From contig JAKAXG010000283.1 in NCBI GenBank assembly GCA_021827225.1, forward strand, positions 1 through 6,140: 6,140 bases of DNA, read 5' to 3'. Numbering within the stretch: the stretch's first letter is position 1; each line of letters starts with the position of its first letter. Both the position numbers and the translations under genes were made by a program. The notes below the pieces were generated by a model. That model worked only from the letters and a program-made list of their open reading frames with translations, did not search any database and was not told the DNA's origin. The DNA is from Actinomycetes bacterium (lineage in GTDB: Bacteria; Actinomycetota; Acidimicrobiia; Acidimicrobiales; Palsa-688). Shown here piece by piece: positions 5,416 to 6,140 of this stretch.

Positions 5416-5457
5416 CGCTGGTTCGGTTCGCCCCGCCCCGGGCGAACCGTTCCAGCG
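5416..5457. promoter_or_regulatory. Strong 18-nt-arm inverted repeat in the divergent intergenic region
   Basis: The left arm is CGCTGG-TT-CGGTTCGCCC (5416-5433) and the right arm is GGGCGAACCG-TT-CCAGCG (5440-5457). Sixteen of 18 positions pair, with a symmetric TT/TT internal mismatch and a 6-nt loop. It sits between divergent genes, 13 nt before the minus-strand start codon. It could be an operator for a dimeric regulator or a leader stem that masks the ribosome site of the membrane-protein gene. No regulator gene is visible in the window. Confidence 0.65.
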
Positions 5458-5458
5458 T

Positions 5459-5481
5459 TTGACCCCCTACCCCGGGGTCAA
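5459..5481. promoter_or_regulatory. Second inverted repeat, TTGACCCC/GGGGTCAA
   Basis: TTGACCCC (5459-5466) and GGGGTCAA (5474-5481) form a perfect 8-bp inverted repeat with a 7-nt spacer, starting one base after the larger palindrome. TTGACC resembles a -35 hexamer on both strands, but no good -10 hexamer lies 16-18 bp away in either direction. An operator half-site pair is therefore a better guess than a promoter. Confidence 0.5.
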
Positions 5482-5570
5482 CCCCTTCTGATGAACAGCA
5501 TGGAGCACCCATCCCAACGCAGCCACAACCGGCGGTCAACAATGACGATGCCGCGGGTAGGACGGACGCC

Positions 5571-5990
5571 ATGAACTGGACATGGGACGTTCGCAGCAAC
5601 GACGCCGGGATGAACGGGCTGGAGTTCTGCCGGGCCACCACCGCCGGCGGGTTCGACCGGGTGCTGATCCACGCCGCCCCCGGTCAGGCGGGGATCACGA
5701 TCACCGAGGGTGACGGCCGGATCGTGGCCCGGGCCGACCTGGAGCGGGAGGGCGACTACTCCCCGATGACCCTCATCGAGCGCGACGGGGCGCAGCTGCG
5801 ACGCCGGGAGGTGTGGCCCGACCCGGAGATGTTCGGCCTGCCGGTCCTGCTGGCCGGCGGGGAGGTGGGAATCCTGCAGGCGTGGGAGCACGCCGAGGAT
5901 CGCAGCTGGTGGCGCTGGTCGGTGGAGTTCTCCAACCACACCGGCCGCCCCGACGACTGGGCTCCCCGGTCGGAGGGCAGCCCCGGCTGA
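5571..5990 (+). CDS. Conserved-looking hypothetical protein
   Basis: A 139-residue soluble protein without signal peptide or membrane segment. The ATG at 5571 has TAGGA (5558-5562) upstream, 8 nt away, and no competing in-frame start lies near it. The protein is probably beta-rich: VLIHAAPG, GITITEG, MTLIERDG, then the distinctive GLPVLLAGGEVGILQAWEHA (89-108) and an aromatic strand SWWRWSVEFSNH (112-123). The pattern of a Gly-Leu-Pro-Val strand followed by a Trp-rich strand looks like a conserved fold, but I cannot name the family or any active site. It is transcribed divergently from the membrane-protein gene, across the region with the two inverted repeats. It converges on the partial repeat-protein gene with only 19 nt between stops. 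GGCGCC on either side of that junction (5995-6000, 6013-6018) could form a weak shared terminator stem. Confidence 0.82.
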   Translation: MNWTWDVRSNDAGMNGLEFCRATTAGGFDRVLIHAAPGQAGITITEGDGRIVARADLEREGDYSPMTLIERDGAQLRRREVWPDPEMFGLPVLLAGGEVGILQAWEHAEDRSWWRWSVEFSNHTGRPDDWAPRSEGSPG

Positions 5991-6009
5991 GGGAGGCGCC
6001 CCGGGCCGC

Positions 6010-6140
6010 TCAGGCGCCCGACCCGTAGAAGCGGGCGCCACCGAAGTTGAAGATGCCGCCGTCGGCGGCCACCATCCAGTAGCCGCCTCCGTGGGGCGTC
6101 GCCGCCATGCTCACCATCGGGGCGACCAGCGGGGTGCCGC
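6010..6140 (-). CDS. C-terminal fragment of a GGYWxVAxDGGIFxFG-repeat secreted protein (partial)
   Basis: Reading the minus strand from the right edge gives 42 residues and a TGA stop at 6010-6012. The gene continues beyond the window, so its start and N-terminus are not seen. The peptide contains [16 protein letters not shown] followed by ARFYGS. This matches a tandem repeat found in many large secreted or surface proteins of Acidimicrobiia and related actinobacteria, where units of roughly 40-50 residues often make up a C-terminal beta-structured domain. The stop follows two residues after FYGS, so this is probably the last repeat. A preceding segment, [15 protein letters not shown], looks like the linker to an earlier unit. 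The repeat's biochemical role is not established to my knowledge; cell-surface or carbohydrate association is inference. No start codon or signal peptide can be judged here. Confidence 0.85.
   Translation of the reverse strand, partial: GTPLVAPMVSMAATPHGGGYWMVAADGGIFNFGGARFYGSGA

Noticed and set aside
5459..5487. Sigma-70 promoter using TTGACC as -35
   Set aside because: No acceptable -10 hexamer lies at 16-18 bp on either strand, and the TTGACC is fully accounted for by the inverted repeat.

Overview
High-GC (roughly 70%) actinobacterial DNA, most likely from an uncultured or poorly studied member of the Acidimicrobiia. The evidence is the GC-biased codon use, an F420-type luciferase-like oxidoreductase, and a partial gene at the right edge. 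That gene carries the [13 protein letters not shown]...FYGS repeat, which I associate with secreted proteins of Acidimicrobiia and related actinobacteria. This is chromosomal housekeeping and accessory sequence. I see no transposase, phage gene, CRISPR array, tRNA or rRNA.

Layout. Bases 1-252 hold GC-rich degenerate repeats, then a short AT-rich island and a leader hairpin. A plus-strand group follows: thioredoxin (253-636), a PIG-L/LmbE zinc deacetylase overlapping it by ATGA (633-1292), and an unrecognised soluble helical protein (1366-1848). This group meets a minus-strand secreted GH43 glycosidase (1849-2832) stop codon to stop codon with no base between them. Bases 2833-3389 form a non-coding region with four copies of a ~50-bp hairpin repeat, arranged as two A-B pairs 193 bp apart and separated by GCCGGC-rich filler. 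Further right, on the minus strand and in transcription order, come a small membrane protein (5402-4983), a class I methyltransferase (4913-4275) and an LLM-class F420-dependent oxidoreductase (4250-3390). A divergent intergenic region (5403-5570) with two adjacent strong inverted repeats leads to a plus-strand conserved-looking hypothetical gene (5571-5990). The last 131 bases are the C-terminus of a minus-strand repeat protein.

How the genes relate. The thioredoxin and deacetylase are almost certainly translationally coupled. A role in thiol metabolism is possible but unproven. The methyltransferase and LLM oxidoreductase are 24 nt apart and probably co-transcribed. GH43 stands alone behind the repeat block.

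The least explained structure is the hairpin-repeat block at 2963-3297. Next is the nested palindrome at 5416-5481.
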